Shown piece by piece: positions 5,522-5,534 of a DNA stretch of 5,534 bases. Under the pieces are notes generated by a model. The model was not told where the DNA came from, ran no database searches, and saw only the letters and a list, made by a program, of their open reading frames with translations. Positions within the stretch are counted from its first letter, which is position 1. Each line of letters starts with the position of its first letter. Both the position numbers and the translations under genes were made by a program. This stretch comes from Lachnospiraceae bacterium (GTDB lineage: Bacteria; Bacillota; Clostridia; Lachnospirales; Lachnospiraceae). The stretch is from NCBI GenBank assembly GCA_019420465.1, contig JAHZHB010000039.1, forward strand, positions 1-5,534. Direction: 5' to 3'.

Positions 5522-5534
5522 ATATACATCACTG

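Noticed and set aside
1..5534. Mobile element, phage, defence cluster, CRISPR or novel multigene system
   Set aside because: All four genes are core functions with intact motifs, no transposase, integrase or terminal repeats are present, and composition looks even across the window.

Overview
The window looks like ordinary chromosomal DNA from a Gram-positive anaerobe of the Clostridia, most likely Lachnospiraceae. This is inferred from protein character (a eukaryote-like NADP isocitrate dehydrogenase, a YdiF-type ABC-F ATPase beside rex), strong AGGAGG-like ribosome binding sites, sigma-A-type promoters and moderate GC. No database comparison could be made. All genes are on the + strand. No rRNA, tRNA, CRISPR array, insertion sequence, attachment site or phage gene is visible.

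Layout: (1) 1-1190 is the C-terminal ~395 residues of an FGGY-family sugar kinase cut by the left edge, closed by a hairpin terminator at 1195-1242. (2) 1346-2551 is icd, NADP-dependent isocitrate dehydrogenase, with its own promoter just upstream and a strong terminator at 2574-2619, so it appears to be monocistronic. (3) 2620-2861 is a gene-free stretch that carries a likely promoter and then a roughly 180-nt structured leader before the ABC-F gene. (4) 2862-4778 is a complete two-domain ABC-F ATPase of the YdiF/Uup type. (5) 4874-5521 is rex, the NADH/NAD+-sensing repressor, preceded by a perfect consensus promoter whose -35 box is overlapped by a degenerate Rex-operator-like sequence, which suggests autoregulation. 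The window ends 13 bases after the rex stop.

The genes do not form one pathway. Sugar phosphorylation, 2-oxoglutarate/NADPH supply and redox-responsive transcription are linked only loosely through central metabolism. The ABC-F/rex adjacency is informative because in Bacillus subtilis ydiF also lies close to rex (ydiF-moaC-rex); here moaC is absent and the two are direct neighbours.

I found no previously undescribed multigene system. The parts most worth a second look are non-coding: the ABC-F leader (two imperfect repeats competing for one downstream strand, a possible anti-Shine-Dalgarno helix and a 17-codon upstream ORF) and the candidate autoregulatory Rex site.
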